Numbered from the stretch's first letter, positions 35,201 to 42,897 are shown. The stretch: 64,000 nt of DNA from Variovorax dokdonensis (GCF_030316895.1 NZ_JASZYV010000005.1:62001-126000); one strand, 5' to 3'. The notes: generated by a model not told the origin, from the sequence alone. Numbers and translations are program-made.

Positions 35201-35607
35201 AACACGAGCACTACTCGGACTCCGGCGGCAAGTCAGGTGGGCAGAAGGAGAAACTGGCCTACACCGTGCTTGCGGCGAGCCTGGCGTATCAGTTCGGGCT
35301 GGAATGGGGTGCCGTGCGTTCGCGGTCGTTCCGTTTCGTGGTCATCGACGAGGCTTTCGGGCGCGGGTCGGACGAGTCGGCGCAGTATGGGTTGCGCCTG
35401 TTCCAGCAACTCAATCTGCAACTGTTGATCGTCACGCCCCTGCAGAAGATCCACATCATTGAGCCGTTCGTGGCCAGCGTGGGCTTCGTGCACAACGAGG
35501 GCGGGCGGGACTCGCGGCTCCGCTGTCTGTCGATCGAGGAGTACCGGGCGCAGAAGGACCAAGGGATGGCCGAATCGAGGGCCGCCGGAGTCAGCGCGGC
35601 GCCATGA
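32206..35607 (+). CDS. jetC: Wadjet SMC/MukB-like ATPase JetC
   Basis: An 1133-residue SMC-type ATPase. The N-terminal head has Walker A GDIGSGKST (51-59). Long coiled coils run from about 290 to 970, with a hinge-like insertion near the middle. The C-terminal head has the ABC signature SGGKSGGQKEKLA (from 1006) and Walker B FVVIDEAF (Asp1048, Glu1049). ATP-driven loop extrusion by JetABC brings plasmid DNA to the JetD nuclease. The start is GTG 32206 (VLEAPTLALDFV): GGGAG precedes it and it overlaps the jetB stop; longer in-frame readings are not family-like. ATGA overlap with jetD. Confidence 0.95.
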   Translation: MLEAPTLALDFVADDSRVGFRLQRLEVLNWGTFDKRVWRYELDGRNGLLTGDIGSGKSTLVDAITTLLVPAHRVAYNKAAGADARERSLRSYVLGHFKSERNEVTGSARPVALRDASRYSVILGVFRNEGYDQAVTLAQAFWLKDPQGAPARLFVAAERELTIADDFSDFGSDITALRKKLRGAGCELFDSFPPYGAWFRRRFGIEHEQALELFHQTVSMKSVGNLTDFVRSHMLEPFDVGNRIEALIRHFDDLDRAHQAVLKAKRQVDSLTPLVEDGERHQTLVSEIQGWRDARDQLRPYFARLKGELLDRRLGLLAEDAARLDAQIERQNAQREIERLEASRLERALRDNGGDRLEELAAEIRRLEADKGQRQQKSNRFQELLARIDESAPADEAGFLAQQQSIAQRADGLRERIAELDNREREEDFAFRKGREEHTALSEEIESLQRRKSNIDAVQVRIRDALCAALAIGEGELPFAGELIQVRDDERDWEGAAERLLRGFGLALLVPDAHYKAVADWVDRQHLGARLVYFHVRPRKATQGSALHPQSLARKLVIKPDSPHYEWLEQQLRQRFDVACCVTGEQFRREARAITRAGQIKDPSGRHEKDDRSRIDDRSHYVLGWSNADKLRALRDQRQRSEEGLATLGERISEIQTARNELRGRLDALSKLEEFTRFADIDWKSLARQIAALAEERARLEAASDTLQELGRQLKAAQDRLAEAEHKRDEVRDKRAEIATKHATAQDLRNLTVCIWDDAPLTDAQIERLDGWRSQALGEHQLSVESCDNREQDVRKWLQERIDAEDKRLARLTERIVNAMRGFKEEFKAETVEMDVSLAALPEYERMLTALKGDDLPRFEARFKELLNVNTINEIANFNAQLARERETIKERVDFINQSLQVIDYNPGRYIKLVAQPSPDAEIRDFQQDLRACTEGALTGSADEQYSEAKFLQVKTIIDRFRGREGLSDGDRRWTAKVTDVRNWFLFSASERWRADGAEHEHYSDSGGKSGGQKEKLAYTVLAASLAYQFGLEWGAVRSRSFRFVVIDEAFGRGSDESAQYGLRLFQQLNLQLLIVTPLQKIHIIEPFVASVGFVHNEGGRDSRLRCLSIEEYRAQKDQGMAESRAAGVSAAP

Positions 35608-36815
35608 ACTGGACCACGCCAGCGGACCTGCGCTCCCAAGTCCAGCGCTTGTGGGACCGTGGTGACTTGCTGCGTGCGGCGGTCACGGATGCTGTTGCAT
35701 GGCCCCTACGCCTGAACCTGAAGCCCCCCAGTGCCGCAGACCTGTCTGATCGCTTCGAGGCGGTGCGTGACTGGGTACGCGTCGTTGCCGAAACTCCGCA
35801 GGTTCGGATCGAATGGCGGGATTGGAATCACCGGGTGCAGGGAGCCCAGCGTCTTCCGGCAACCGTGTGGGTCGACTCGGTTCACGAGGCCTTAGCCCTT
35901 ATCGGCAAGGCACGCCAGGCCCAACGCTTCGAGGTGCTGTGGCGACAGACAGCGGCCGTACAGCCTGCGCTGCTGGTTTGGCTGTCCCGACGGCCAATCC
36001 AGGCGCTGGACCTGGCCGACCGCTGGGAGCGTCTGTTGGCCGTCCTCGCATGGCTGCAAGCCCATCCTCGGCCGGGAATCTACCTGCGCCAGGTCGACGT
36101 GCCTGGGGTGGACAGCAAGTTCATCGAGGCCCACAGAGGCGTGTTGGCCGAGCTGCTGGACCTCGCGCTGCCGCCCGAGGTTGTCGAGCCCGGAGCGAAT
36201 GGCGTCGCGCAGTTCAATCGCCGATTCGGGTTCCTGGACAAGCCCGTCCGGATTCGGTTTCGTCTTCTTGACCCGGCACTGCCCGGCCTACCGGGCTGCG
36301 AAGGGCTGCCCGACATCACGCTGGACGCGGCGAGCTTCGCGGCTTTGGCGTTGCCCGTCGAGCGAGTCTTCATCACCGAGAACGAGACCAACTTCCTCGC
36401 CTTTCCGACGATGGCGGGCGCCATCGTCGCCTTCGGCGCTGGCTACGGTTGGGAGGCGCTCGCGCGCGCCGCGTGGCTGCATCGATGCCAGCTGCACTAC
36501 TGGGGCGACATTGATACGCACGGTTTCGCCATCCTTGACCAATTGCGTGGCCACTTTCCTCACACGGCGTCTTTTCTGATGGACCGAAACACGCTGCTCG
36601 CGCATCGCTTGCACTGGGGCGAGGAGCCCCAGCCTGCGCGGCACGAATTGCCGCGTCTCACGATCGAGGAGGCGGCCGTCTATGACGAACTCAGATTCGA
36701 CCGCCACCGGTCCCGCCTTCGACTGGAGCAGGAGCGCATTGGATTTGGCTGGGTTTGCGAGCGACTGGCGTGCATCCCGCCAGGAGCCCTCGTATCGCAG
36801 CCTCATTTCTCGTAA
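35604..36815 (+). CDS. jetD: Wadjet nuclease subunit JetD (DUF3322-DUF2220, Toprim)
   Basis: A 403-residue nuclease of the Wadjet complex. The N-terminal DUF3322 region (about 1-190) is followed by a DUF2220 Toprim domain: FITENETNFLAF (Glu motif) and HYWGDIDTHGFAIL (DxD motif) are the metal-binding sites. JetD cleaves closed circular plasmid DNA after loop extrusion. ATG 35604 overlaps the jetC TGA, so the four jet genes form one transcription unit with the RM genes upstream. All four type I Wadjet subunits look intact. Confidence 0.95.
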   Translation: MNWTTPADLRSQVQRLWDRGDLLRAAVTDAVAWPLRLNLKPPSAADLSDRFEAVRDWVRVVAETPQVRIEWRDWNHRVQGAQRLPATVWVDSVHEALALIGKARQAQRFEVLWRQTAAVQPALLVWLSRRPIQALDLADRWERLLAVLAWLQAHPRPGIYLRQVDVPGVDSKFIEAHRGVLAELLDLALPPEVVEPGANGVAQFNRRFGFLDKPVRIRFRLLDPALPGLPGCEGLPDITLDAASFAALALPVERVFITENETNFLAFPTMAGAIVAFGAGYGWEALARAAWLHRCQLHYWGDIDTHGFAILDQLRGHFPHTASFLMDRNTLLAHRLHWGEEPQPARHELPRLTIEEAAVYDELRFDRHRSRLRLEQERIGFGWVCERLACIPPGALVSQPHFS

Positions 36816-37472
36816 GGTCGGGAGACCGAGCAACGCGTACCCAAACTGCTGATGCAGTTGCTCACAAGTGATCGAACACAAGTTCGGCCTCAGTCGATCC
36901 TGCGCTGAAGGCCAGCCCAGTCGACGAGGGCGAATCGTTTAACCGACGTACGGCTTCTTAACCAATGCGAGCATCCTGTAACTAGCGGGCGGCCGGGGGT
37001 CGAATTACCCCGAGGGCTCCAAGTGCCGGGAGTACCTACAAGGGGGAGGAGTCAGCGGGCGGTCTGTCCACGCGCATGGAGCGACCGACTGTTGCGGTAG
37101 GAAGCCACCAGAATGAGCGACAGGCGTGAAAACGCGCCGCCGGTGATACACCCACCGCATGAAGCGGCCCCCAGGGCTCGTAGGCCCTCCATTTCTCTTC
37201 CCTTCCTCTTCACTTTCATCTTCCTTCTCTATAAGACCAATGGTTGTCACACCTGCGCGCGTAGGTGTGACGGCGTGACGCAAGCACTGGCGCGCGTTGT
37301 CACGCTGTTGCGGTGTTACGTGCCTCGCGCCTGCACACGCGTGCATGTGTGTGCGCGCACATGCACGCGGGAGGCAGGCGTGACAGTGAAACACCGTGAC
37401 AAGGCGCGCGGTTGCTGGATTCTGCTGTCACACTACCTCGCAACAGTGTGACAACGCGCGCCGTTGCATGCT
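36816..37472. other. 657-bp region rich in inverted repeats: candidate replication origin of the element
   Basis: No gene is supported: a 112-codon frame at 37113-37451 runs through the repeats and has no protein-like features. From 37246 to 37453 the motif GTGAC/GTCAC recurs at least eight times. Perfect hairpins lie at 37246-37254/37263-37271 (9 bp) and 37426-37434/37445-37453 (9 bp), and a longer one at 37339-37349/37358-37368 (11 bp, loop 8) with outer arms tgcctc/gaggca (37321-37326/37371-37376). The primase/helicase gene ends at 37473. P4-like elements have their origin repeats near the replication gene. Confidence 0.5.
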
Positions 37473-38918
37473 TCATTCGTTGCCCCTTCCAGTTTGCGCT
37501 TCCTCGCCGGGGGAGCGGGACCATGTACCGCCATTGCCGCCGATGTACTTGCGCAGGTGTTCGGCGAAGACCTTGTAAGTTTCGGCGGCCCATTCGCCCT
37601 CCTTTACATCCTTTGGAATAGGGCACACCAGCAGCATCCGGCGGGCCTTGCGGCCGCCGCCGACCTGCGGGACCTGCATGGATTTGATCTGCATCGAGTG
37701 GCCCATGCTGTCGCTGAAGCGAAGGACCATGCGCGAGAACAGCTCGCGCTGTACCGGGAAGCGATCGCCGATGCGCGCGGCGAATTTGATGTACGCCTGG
37801 AATGCCTGGTCCACCTCGCACGAGTGGTAGGGCAAGTCGATCTGGCCGGCGTACCAGTCGGCCCAAAAGCGCTCGGGACTCTTGCGGTTGATATCGATGA
37901 GGTCGGCTTTGGCCTGCGTGAAGGGAGGCGGCGCGTAGATGCTGAAATCGCCCACCGGGTAGCGCAAGAGGTAGTCGTAGAAGGCGGCCGTGCCACCGGC
38001 GGCCTTCCATGCGCCCAGAGCGCTGTAGTAGGCCGGGTCCTTGGCGCCTGGCGTGTGCACTACTAGATAGCGGCGGTCGGAATTGTCCAGAGCAAGCGGC
38101 TGATTCTCGTTGGAGAGGAACACGATATTCATGTGGTTCTTCTCGGTACGGCGCGCGAAGTTCTTCGGGTTGATCTGCACTGTCGGGCTGGTGATCAACG
38201 CCTTAAGCCTGTTCTTGTTGTGGACTAGCTCGGCGCGGCTTGAAATTTCGTCACCGACGACAAAAAGCTTGGCCGATCGCCAGTCATTGAACCTGTCTTC
38301 CAACTCGTCCTGGCCCACCACGGCACCGTACTTGCCGTAGATGTCTACCACCAGGTCGAAAAGGAAGCTCTTTCCCGTGCCTTCGTCGCCGTGCATGATG
38401 ACTGCAGTGCGCTGCTTCGAGCCCATGTTTTGGAGCGGATACGCCAGCCAGCACAGTAGCCAGTGCGTGATCGCCGCGCACTCTTCGGGCTTGTCAGACG
38501 TGCGACTGGTGAGATAGCGGATCAGTTCAAGGATCGGCTCGACGTCGCCGGCCTTGGGCGCCAGGTCCATACCGGCGAACAGGTTCACACACTCGTCGCC
38601 ACAAGTCTGGCTCGGGTCGAACACCACCTGGTCGGGCCGCACCGTGCGGCGTTCGTCGTTCGTCTTCCATCTGTTCACCAGATCGTTGCCGTGCGCCAGG
38701 CTCATCGCGCCGACTTTCATCATCATGTGTTCGGCTTGGTCCCATACGTTGTCCGTGCCGTAGATGAGGGTGAATCGATCTAGAAGCAGATTGAGCTGGC
38801 CCCAGTCGATCGGCCTCTTTGACTGCACTGCACCCGCGGAGGCCGGCAGTTCACTGGATGACTCTGCTACGCCTGCGCTCGAGTGGATGACCTCGGGAGA
38901 AATATCAAAATCCAACAT
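37473..38918 (-). CDS. Primase/helicase-type ATPase (DUF5906-like), element replication protein
   Basis: A 481-residue protein with a P-loop ATPase in the middle: Walker A GDEGTGKSFLFD (177-188), the Walker B region SAKLFVVGDEI, and a sensor-like NHMNIVFLSNENQPLAL. This is the primase-associated helicase module seen in satellite phages and integrative elements. The N-terminal AEP/primase part of full P4 alpha proteins is missing, so it may need a host primase. Start ATG 38918 is chosen; a TTG at 38927 is the alternative. No strong ribosome site is visible. It lies beside a hairpin-rich possible origin and downstream of an AlpA-like gene. Confidence 0.85.
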   Translation of the reverse strand: MLDFDISPEVIHSSAGVAESSSELPASAGAVQSKRPIDWGQLNLLLDRFTLIYGTDNVWDQAEHMMMKVGAMSLAHGNDLVNRWKTNDERRTVRPDQVVFDPSQTCGDECVNLFAGMDLAPKAGDVEPILELIRYLTSRTSDKPEECAAITHWLLCWLAYPLQNMGSKQRTAVIMHGDEGTGKSFLFDLVVDIYGKYGAVVGQDELEDRFNDWRSAKLFVVGDEISSRAELVHNKNRLKALITSPTVQINPKNFARRTEKNHMNIVFLSNENQPLALDNSDRRYLVVHTPGAKDPAYYSALGAWKAAGGTAAFYDYLLRYPVGDFSIYAPPPFTQAKADLIDINRKSPERFWADWYAGQIDLPYHSCEVDQAFQAYIKFAARIGDRFPVQRELFSRMVLRFSDSMGHSMQIKSMQVPQVGGGRKARRMLLVCPIPKDVKEGEWAAETYKVFAEHLRKYIGGNGGTWSRSPGEEAQTGRGNE

Positions 38919-39189
38919 CAGATTCAACGGTCTCGCAACGTTTGATGTGGTGCCGCCGGGCGTTCACGAGTCCCGGGCGCTCCCGCCCATGCAAAGAGAG
39001 TCCGACCCGTCGAACGCAGATCGATGGATGGGGGTATTCGCGATGGATCGCACGAGCGTGTCTGGAGAGGGCGGCGAGCTCGGCACCATTCGGTGCGTTG
39101 GATTGCGGAAGGCCGGGGCGATGTGCATAGCAGGCGGCTGCCTCAGCACGTACCTCTTCGCTCGACGAAGAGACTGGCGAGTGGGGCAT
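38905..39189 (-). CDS. Possible small protein between alpA-like and primase genes
   Basis: A 94-codon frame starts 3 bp after the AlpA-like stop, with AGGG about 9 bases before the ATG, and overlaps the primase gene by 14 bp. Such tight packing is what one expects for a small element gene, but the sequence (Arg/His-rich, no domain) is not recognisable and could be chance in GC-rich DNA. Treat as a weak call. Confidence 0.3.
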   Translation of the reverse strand: MPHSPVSSSSEEVRAEAAACYAHRPGLPQSNAPNGAELAALSRHARAIHREYPHPSICVRRVGLSLHGRERPGLVNARRHHIKRCETVESDVGF

Positions 39190-39192
39190 GGT

Positions 39193-39420
39193 CTATGCCC
39201 TCGCGCGAGTACCAATGCGCTCGGAAATCCAAGCGTCAATCTCAGATGCTGGCCAACACACGGCGCGAGGCGAAAGCCTTACCGGCGTCGGGAAGGCGCC
39301 TCGCCTGATGGCTTCATAGATTGAGCTCTTGCGAAGGCCGACGCGGGTCTCGACTTCGGGAAGTCGAAGCAGCCGCTCGGGGGGTGTTTGGTGTGGGTTG
39401 ATTTCTGATTGCATTGCCAT
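39193..39420 (-). CDS. AlpA-family HTH regulator
   Basis: A 75-residue AlpA/excisionase-like protein: ERLLRLPEVETRVGLRKSSIYEAIRRGAFP, then PVRLSPRAVCWPASEIDAWISERI. In P4- and CP4-57-type elements AlpA controls excision and replication genes. ATG 39420 (MAMQSE) is preferred, with ATG 39414 equally possible and GTG 39453 less likely. It is encoded upstream of the primase/helicase on the same strand and 211 bp from the integrase stop. Confidence 0.88.
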   Translation of the reverse strand: MAMQSEINPHQTPPERLLRLPEVETRVGLRKSSIYEAIRRGAFPTPVRLSPRAVCWPASEIDAWISERIGTRARA

Positions 39421-39628
39421 CGGTTTGTGTGTTTGAAAACGCGAAGAGATCACTTTGTTCTGTGAGGTCTCGAAATCACGACCGCACAGTTAGAACCTTC
39501 GACTAATTATTCGGGCACTTCAGCGTCGCGCGCAACACTCTTGACTGCTTCAAATCAAGCGGAACTTGAGTGCTGCTGGCGGGCGACGACCGGACGCACA
39601 AACCGACCCATGCGACGACGTGTGTGAG

Positions 39629-40831
39629 TTAGGCTTTGTTGCCCTTCTTCAATGTCTTTCCCTGCTTGCGCGCATCCAGGTGGTCGGCCCACCACTGCAT
39701 GAGCGTGATCCGATCATCGAGATAGGTTGACCGGTTGTAGGCCGCGCGCACTTGATTTCTCTCGGCGTGCGCGAGTTGGCGCTCGATCACGTCGGGGTTC
39801 CACCCGGCCTCGTTGGCAATCGTAGAAAACAGCGCGCGAAAACCGTGTGCAGTAGCTTCACCACGGTATCCCATTCGCGCAAGCGCGCTGTTGAGCGTGT
39901 TCTCGCTGAGCGATTTGCTGGGATAGAAAGGGCTCGGAAAGACGAGTTCTCGATCGCCACTCAGCGGCAACATGCGGCGGACGACCTCGACGCTCTGCTT
40001 CGACAGCGGCACAACGTGTTCAGCACGCATCTTCATGCGCTCAGCAGGGATACGCCATAAGGCATTGTCCAAATCGAACTCGGTCCATCTCGCGCCGCGA
40101 ATTTCGCCTGGACGCATCGCTGTCAGCATCAGCAATCGCAACGCACAAACCGTATGGACGTCGCCTTCGTAGGCATCAAGCTTGGCGAGGAAGGCGGGGA
40201 GCTCCTTGCTAGCCAAGGCGGGTCTGTGCTGAACCTTGCGAGGCTTCAAGATTTCCGAAGGGACGAGGTCCAACATCGGGTTGTGATCGATTCGATGGTG
40301 CGTCACCGCGTAGCGAAAAGCCGCCTTGATCCGCTGAAGCACGCGTGTCGCCATTTCGCTGGCGCCACGGGCCTCGATCCGCTTGACGATCTCCATGACC
40401 TCGCGGGTCGTGACTGTGGCCATGGGGCGGGAGCCCAGAGCCGGAAAGACATCGGCGTTCAACGATGCCCTGGTGCGCTCGAGCGTGATGGCTTCCCAGC
40501 GTCCGGCTTGGTGGGCCAGCCAGTCGTTGGTGACCGCCTCGAACGTGTTTGCGGCCTCCTGCAGGACTTTGACCTTAGCCGCCTTGCGCAGCGCGCCGGG
40601 GTCCTCGCCTTTGCTGAGTGCCTTGCGCGCTTCCTCGCGTCGTTCGCGGGCGTCTTTCAGGCTCACCGTCGGGTAAACCCCAAACGCTAGTCGTTTTTCT
40701 TTGCCGCCGAAGCGATACTTCATGCGCCAGTACCGTCCGCCTGCCGGCGTGATTTCAAGGTAGAGACCGGCGCCGTCGGCGTGCTTTCCGGAGGTGGTGA
40801 GGGTGCGAAGTTTTGCGTCGTTGAGCTTCAT
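39629..40831 (-). CDS. Tyrosine integrase (P4-type)
   Basis: A 400-residue phage integrase. The N terminus MKLNDAKLRTLTTSGKHADGAGLYLEI is the DUF4102/arm-binding domain. The catalytic domain has Arg240 (LTAMRPGEIRG), the His329-x2-Arg332 box (AHGFR), His355 (QLAHAERN) and probably Tyr365 (RAAYNRSTY). ATG 40831 is chosen over a longer reading that would run into the repeats. It reads away from the right attachment repeat, 96 bp from it. It should catalyse integration at tRNA-Arg(CCG) and, with an excisionase such as the AlpA-like protein, excision. Confidence 0.95.
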   Translation of the reverse strand: MKLNDAKLRTLTTSGKHADGAGLYLEITPAGGRYWRMKYRFGGKEKRLAFGVYPTVSLKDARERREEARKALSKGEDPGALRKAAKVKVLQEAANTFEAVTNDWLAHQAGRWEAITLERTRASLNADVFPALGSRPMATVTTREVMEIVKRIEARGASEMATRVLQRIKAAFRYAVTHHRIDHNPMLDLVPSEILKPRKVQHRPALASKELPAFLAKLDAYEGDVHTVCALRLLMLTAMRPGEIRGARWTEFDLDNALWRIPAERMKMRAEHVVPLSKQSVEVVRRMLPLSGDRELVFPSPFYPSKSLSENTLNSALARMGYRGEATAHGFRALFSTIANEAGWNPDVIERQLAHAERNQVRAAYNRSTYLDDRITLMQWWADHLDARKQGKTLKKGNKA

Positions 40832-40853
40832 GATTTGTGGGCGAAAAGGGAAT

Positions 40854-40873
40854 GGGGGCACATTCCGGGGCAC
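40854..40873. repeat. G-rich repeats next to attR (possible integrase arm sites)
   Basis: Motifs gggggcac (40854-40861) and ggggcac (40867-40873) match those at 18025-18065 inside the left end. They lie between the integrase start and the right core site. Confidence 0.5.
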
Positions 40874-40926
40874 ATTTCGCACTCACAACGACGATAACTC
40901 CTATCCATGCGGGTTGCCGGCCCGAA

Positions 40927-40950
40927 TTCGGTTCCTGGCGGCGGGACCAA
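40927..40950 (+). repeat. Right attachment repeat (attR), tRNA-Arg 3' fragment
   Basis: A 24-base copy of the tRNA-Arg(CCG) 3' end (17888-17911), differing at one base; the final 19 bases are identical. The upstream tRNA half is absent, so this is only a fragment. The chromosome resumes to the right. Confidence 0.9.
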
Positions 40951-40956
40951 ACACAT

Positions 40957-40989
40957 AGCCGGAAGCATCCACATGCTTCCGGCTTTTTT
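40957..40989 (+). terminator. Original chromosomal tRNA-Arg terminator
   Basis: A 12-bp stem (40957-40968 with 40973-40984), loop ccac, followed by six T residues. It resembles the hairpin at 17915-17950 but differs at several bases, as expected if the element carries a tRNA end from another host. Confidence 0.85.
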
Positions 40990-41055
40990 GTTGGAGCCTG
41001 GCCCGCAGGTCGATACAGGCGCGATCTCGAGGCAGCCTGTGGCACGATCCGCCGC

Positions 41056-41619
41056 ATGCCCGAGCCCATGCGCCGCTCTTCCCATCGCTATCGCACCTGG
41101 CCCGCCACGCTGGCCATCGCGGCGCTGCTGCTCGTCTATGTCGGCGGCTTGCGGTGGTGGGACGCACGGGTCCCCGGCGCACGCAACTTGTCGCCGGGCG
41201 AGACGGTCGCGGTCGGCCACGTGCGCTTCGTCCCCGCGAGCGGCTGGCAGATGGATGTCGCACGCTCCCGGCCGGGGCAGTCGATCGTGCTGTTCAAGGG
41301 AGGCGCCACCTTCGCGGTCCGCAGCAGCCGTTGGCTTGGGGATCAGACCGGCCCGCTGTCGCGCCAGCAGCGGCTCATGGAGCGGGTGGAGCGGGTTCGC
41401 ATGGATGGCGACGTGATGGACTTCCACAATGCCTGGGGCCTGCGCGGCGTCTCGTTCGCGTACTACGGCGCCAACGCAACCGGACGCTTCTGGCAGGCGG
41501 TGGACACCGGGCGCAAGTCGGTGGTGCAGGTCGACTTCTACGGCCCTCACGAAGGCCAGGCCGATGCCATGGCGCAAGCGCGCGAGATGGTCGACTCGAT
41601 GGATCTGGAGGCATCGTGA
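41056..41619 (+). CDS. Membrane-anchored hypothetical protein coupled to PrsW
   Basis: A 187-residue protein with one N-terminal membrane segment (WPATLAIAALLLVYVGGLRWW) and a probable periplasmic domain (about 45-187) of beta-strand character, ending FYGPHEGQADAMAQAREMVDSMD. No conserved motif is recognised. Start ATG 41056 or 41068 (MRRSS); neither has a clear ribosome site. The stop overlaps the next gene's GTG (GTGA), so it is translationally coupled to the PrsW-like protease and may be its substrate or cofactor. Confidence 0.7.
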   Translation: MPEPMRRSSHRYRTWPATLAIAALLLVYVGGLRWWDARVPGARNLSPGETVAVGHVRFVPASGWQMDVARSRPGQSIVLFKGGATFAVRSSRWLGDQTGPLSRQQRLMERVERVRMDGDVMDFHNAWGLRGVSFAYYGANATGRFWQAVDTGRKSVVQVDFYGPHEGQADAMAQAREMVDSMDLEAS

Positions 41620-42854
41620 CGCCCGACTCTTCGTCCGCATCGGCGGTGCCGGTGTCGGAGTTGGCGAGCATGGCGCTGGCGCCCGTCGATGCCGACGCCC
41701 AGCATGGCGCGGACTCTTTCTATCAGCCCAGGCGTGCCGCGTTCTGGCTGCTCGCCGTCCTGATCTTCAACGGGCTGATCTACATGGCGCCGCTGTTCTT
41801 CAACGGACTGCGGGTGGTGCCTGTCACGGCGCTGCTGGGCCTGCTGGTGTGGGCGCTCTACACCTGGGCCTTCCTGTGGGTGTTTCGCACCTTCGAACTG
41901 CTGGAGCAGCGTCCGCCGGCGGCCTTCGCGCTCGCATTTGCCTGGGGCGGGCTTGCCGCCGCGCATCTGGCCGTGCTGCCCAACATCGCCATCCAGAGCT
42001 TGGCGGCGAAGCTGGTTTCGCCGGAGTTCGCGGCCGCCTGGGGGCCGGCATTGGCCGGGCCGATCACAGAGGAGCTTCTCAAGCTGGTTGGTGTGGTGCT
42101 GCTGATCCTGGTCGCGCGCAACCAGTTCCGCACGGAGTTGTCGATCCTGGTCGTCGGCGCCGTGGTGGGGCTGGGCTTCCAGGTGGTGGAGAACTTCAGC
42201 TACACGGTCCGCGCGGCGATCAACTTCCCGCTGGAAGACCAGGTCACGCCGGTGCTGCTCAACCTGGTCACCCGCGGCTTGCTGAGCGGCCTCTGGAGCC
42301 ATGCCGCCTACACGACCATCGCGAGCTACGGCGTGGCGTACGCCGTCGTTCGCACGGCCCGGCCTGCCGCCGAACGTGTGGGCATCGCCGTGCTCTTCTT
42401 CGCGCTGGCGTGGGCCATGCACTTCGTCTGGAACTCGCCCTGGCTGGAGGATTCGTTCACCGACAGCAACCTGGGCCTGGCGCTGTTGCTCGTCGTCAAG
42501 GGCGCGCCCGTGCTGGTGGCGGCCGGCGTGCTGTGGCGATCGGCCATGCGCGAGCAGGGCAGCTATCTGCATGCGATGGCGTCGTACTTCGTGCCCGAGC
42601 GCGATCTCCTGCGCGACGACGAGTGGATGCGATTGGGCTCGCCGCTCGAGCGCATGCGCGTGCGTCGCGAGATGGGCCGCCAGTTCGGCCCCCAGGCACG
42701 GCGGCTCAAGCACCGCCTGCAGCGCGATCAGCTTCGGCTGGTCCTGTTGGCCGCCACCTATGGCCGGGGCGCGCAGACCCGCCGGCACGAGGCGGCGATC
42801 CGCCGTACGCGCGCCCGACTCGACGCACTGACGGCGCAGGCCAAGCTCAGCTGA
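41616..42854 (+). CDS. PrsW-family intramembrane protease homologue
   Basis: A 412-residue polytopic membrane protein with about eight segments between 40 and 310. The PrsW metalloprotease motifs are in order: GPITEELLKLVGVVLL (EExxK), GLGFQVVENFSY (ExxxE-like), LWSHAAYTTIASY, and AWAMHFVWN with His. The cytoplasmic C-terminal 110 residues are charged and helical, longer than in Bacillus PrsW. PrsW cleaves an anti-sigma factor in the membrane; the substrate here is unknown. GTG 41616 has an excellent GGAGG site 4 bases upstream. Confidence 0.85.
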   Translation: MTPDSSSASAVPVSELASMALAPVDADAQHGADSFYQPRRAAFWLLAVLIFNGLIYMAPLFFNGLRVVPVTALLGLLVWALYTWAFLWVFRTFELLEQRPPAAFALAFAWGGLAAAHLAVLPNIAIQSLAAKLVSPEFAAAWGPALAGPITEELLKLVGVVLLILVARNQFRTELSILVVGAVVGLGFQVVENFSYTVRAAINFPLEDQVTPVLLNLVTRGLLSGLWSHAAYTTIASYGVAYAVVRTARPAAERVGIAVLFFALAWAMHFVWNSPWLEDSFTDSNLGLALLLVVKGAPVLVAAGVLWRSAMREQGSYLHAMASYFVPERDLLRDDEWMRLGSPLERMRVRREMGRQFGPQARRLKHRLQRDQLRLVLLAATYGRGAQTRRHEAAIRRTRARLDALTAQAKLS

Positions 42855-42897
42855 TTGGGCCCGCCGTCACGCGACGGGCATGGCTGCCCACGTGCCG

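Noticed and set aside
37113..37451. 112-codon reading frame on the plus strand in the origin-like region
   Set aside because: It runs through the inverted repeats, has no ribosome site, and its Cys/Arg-rich translation looks like the by-product of the repeats.
37246..37453. CRISPR-like repeats
   Set aside because: Motifs are short (5-9 bp), in both orientations and irregularly spaced, with no constant spacer length; no cas genes occur in the window.
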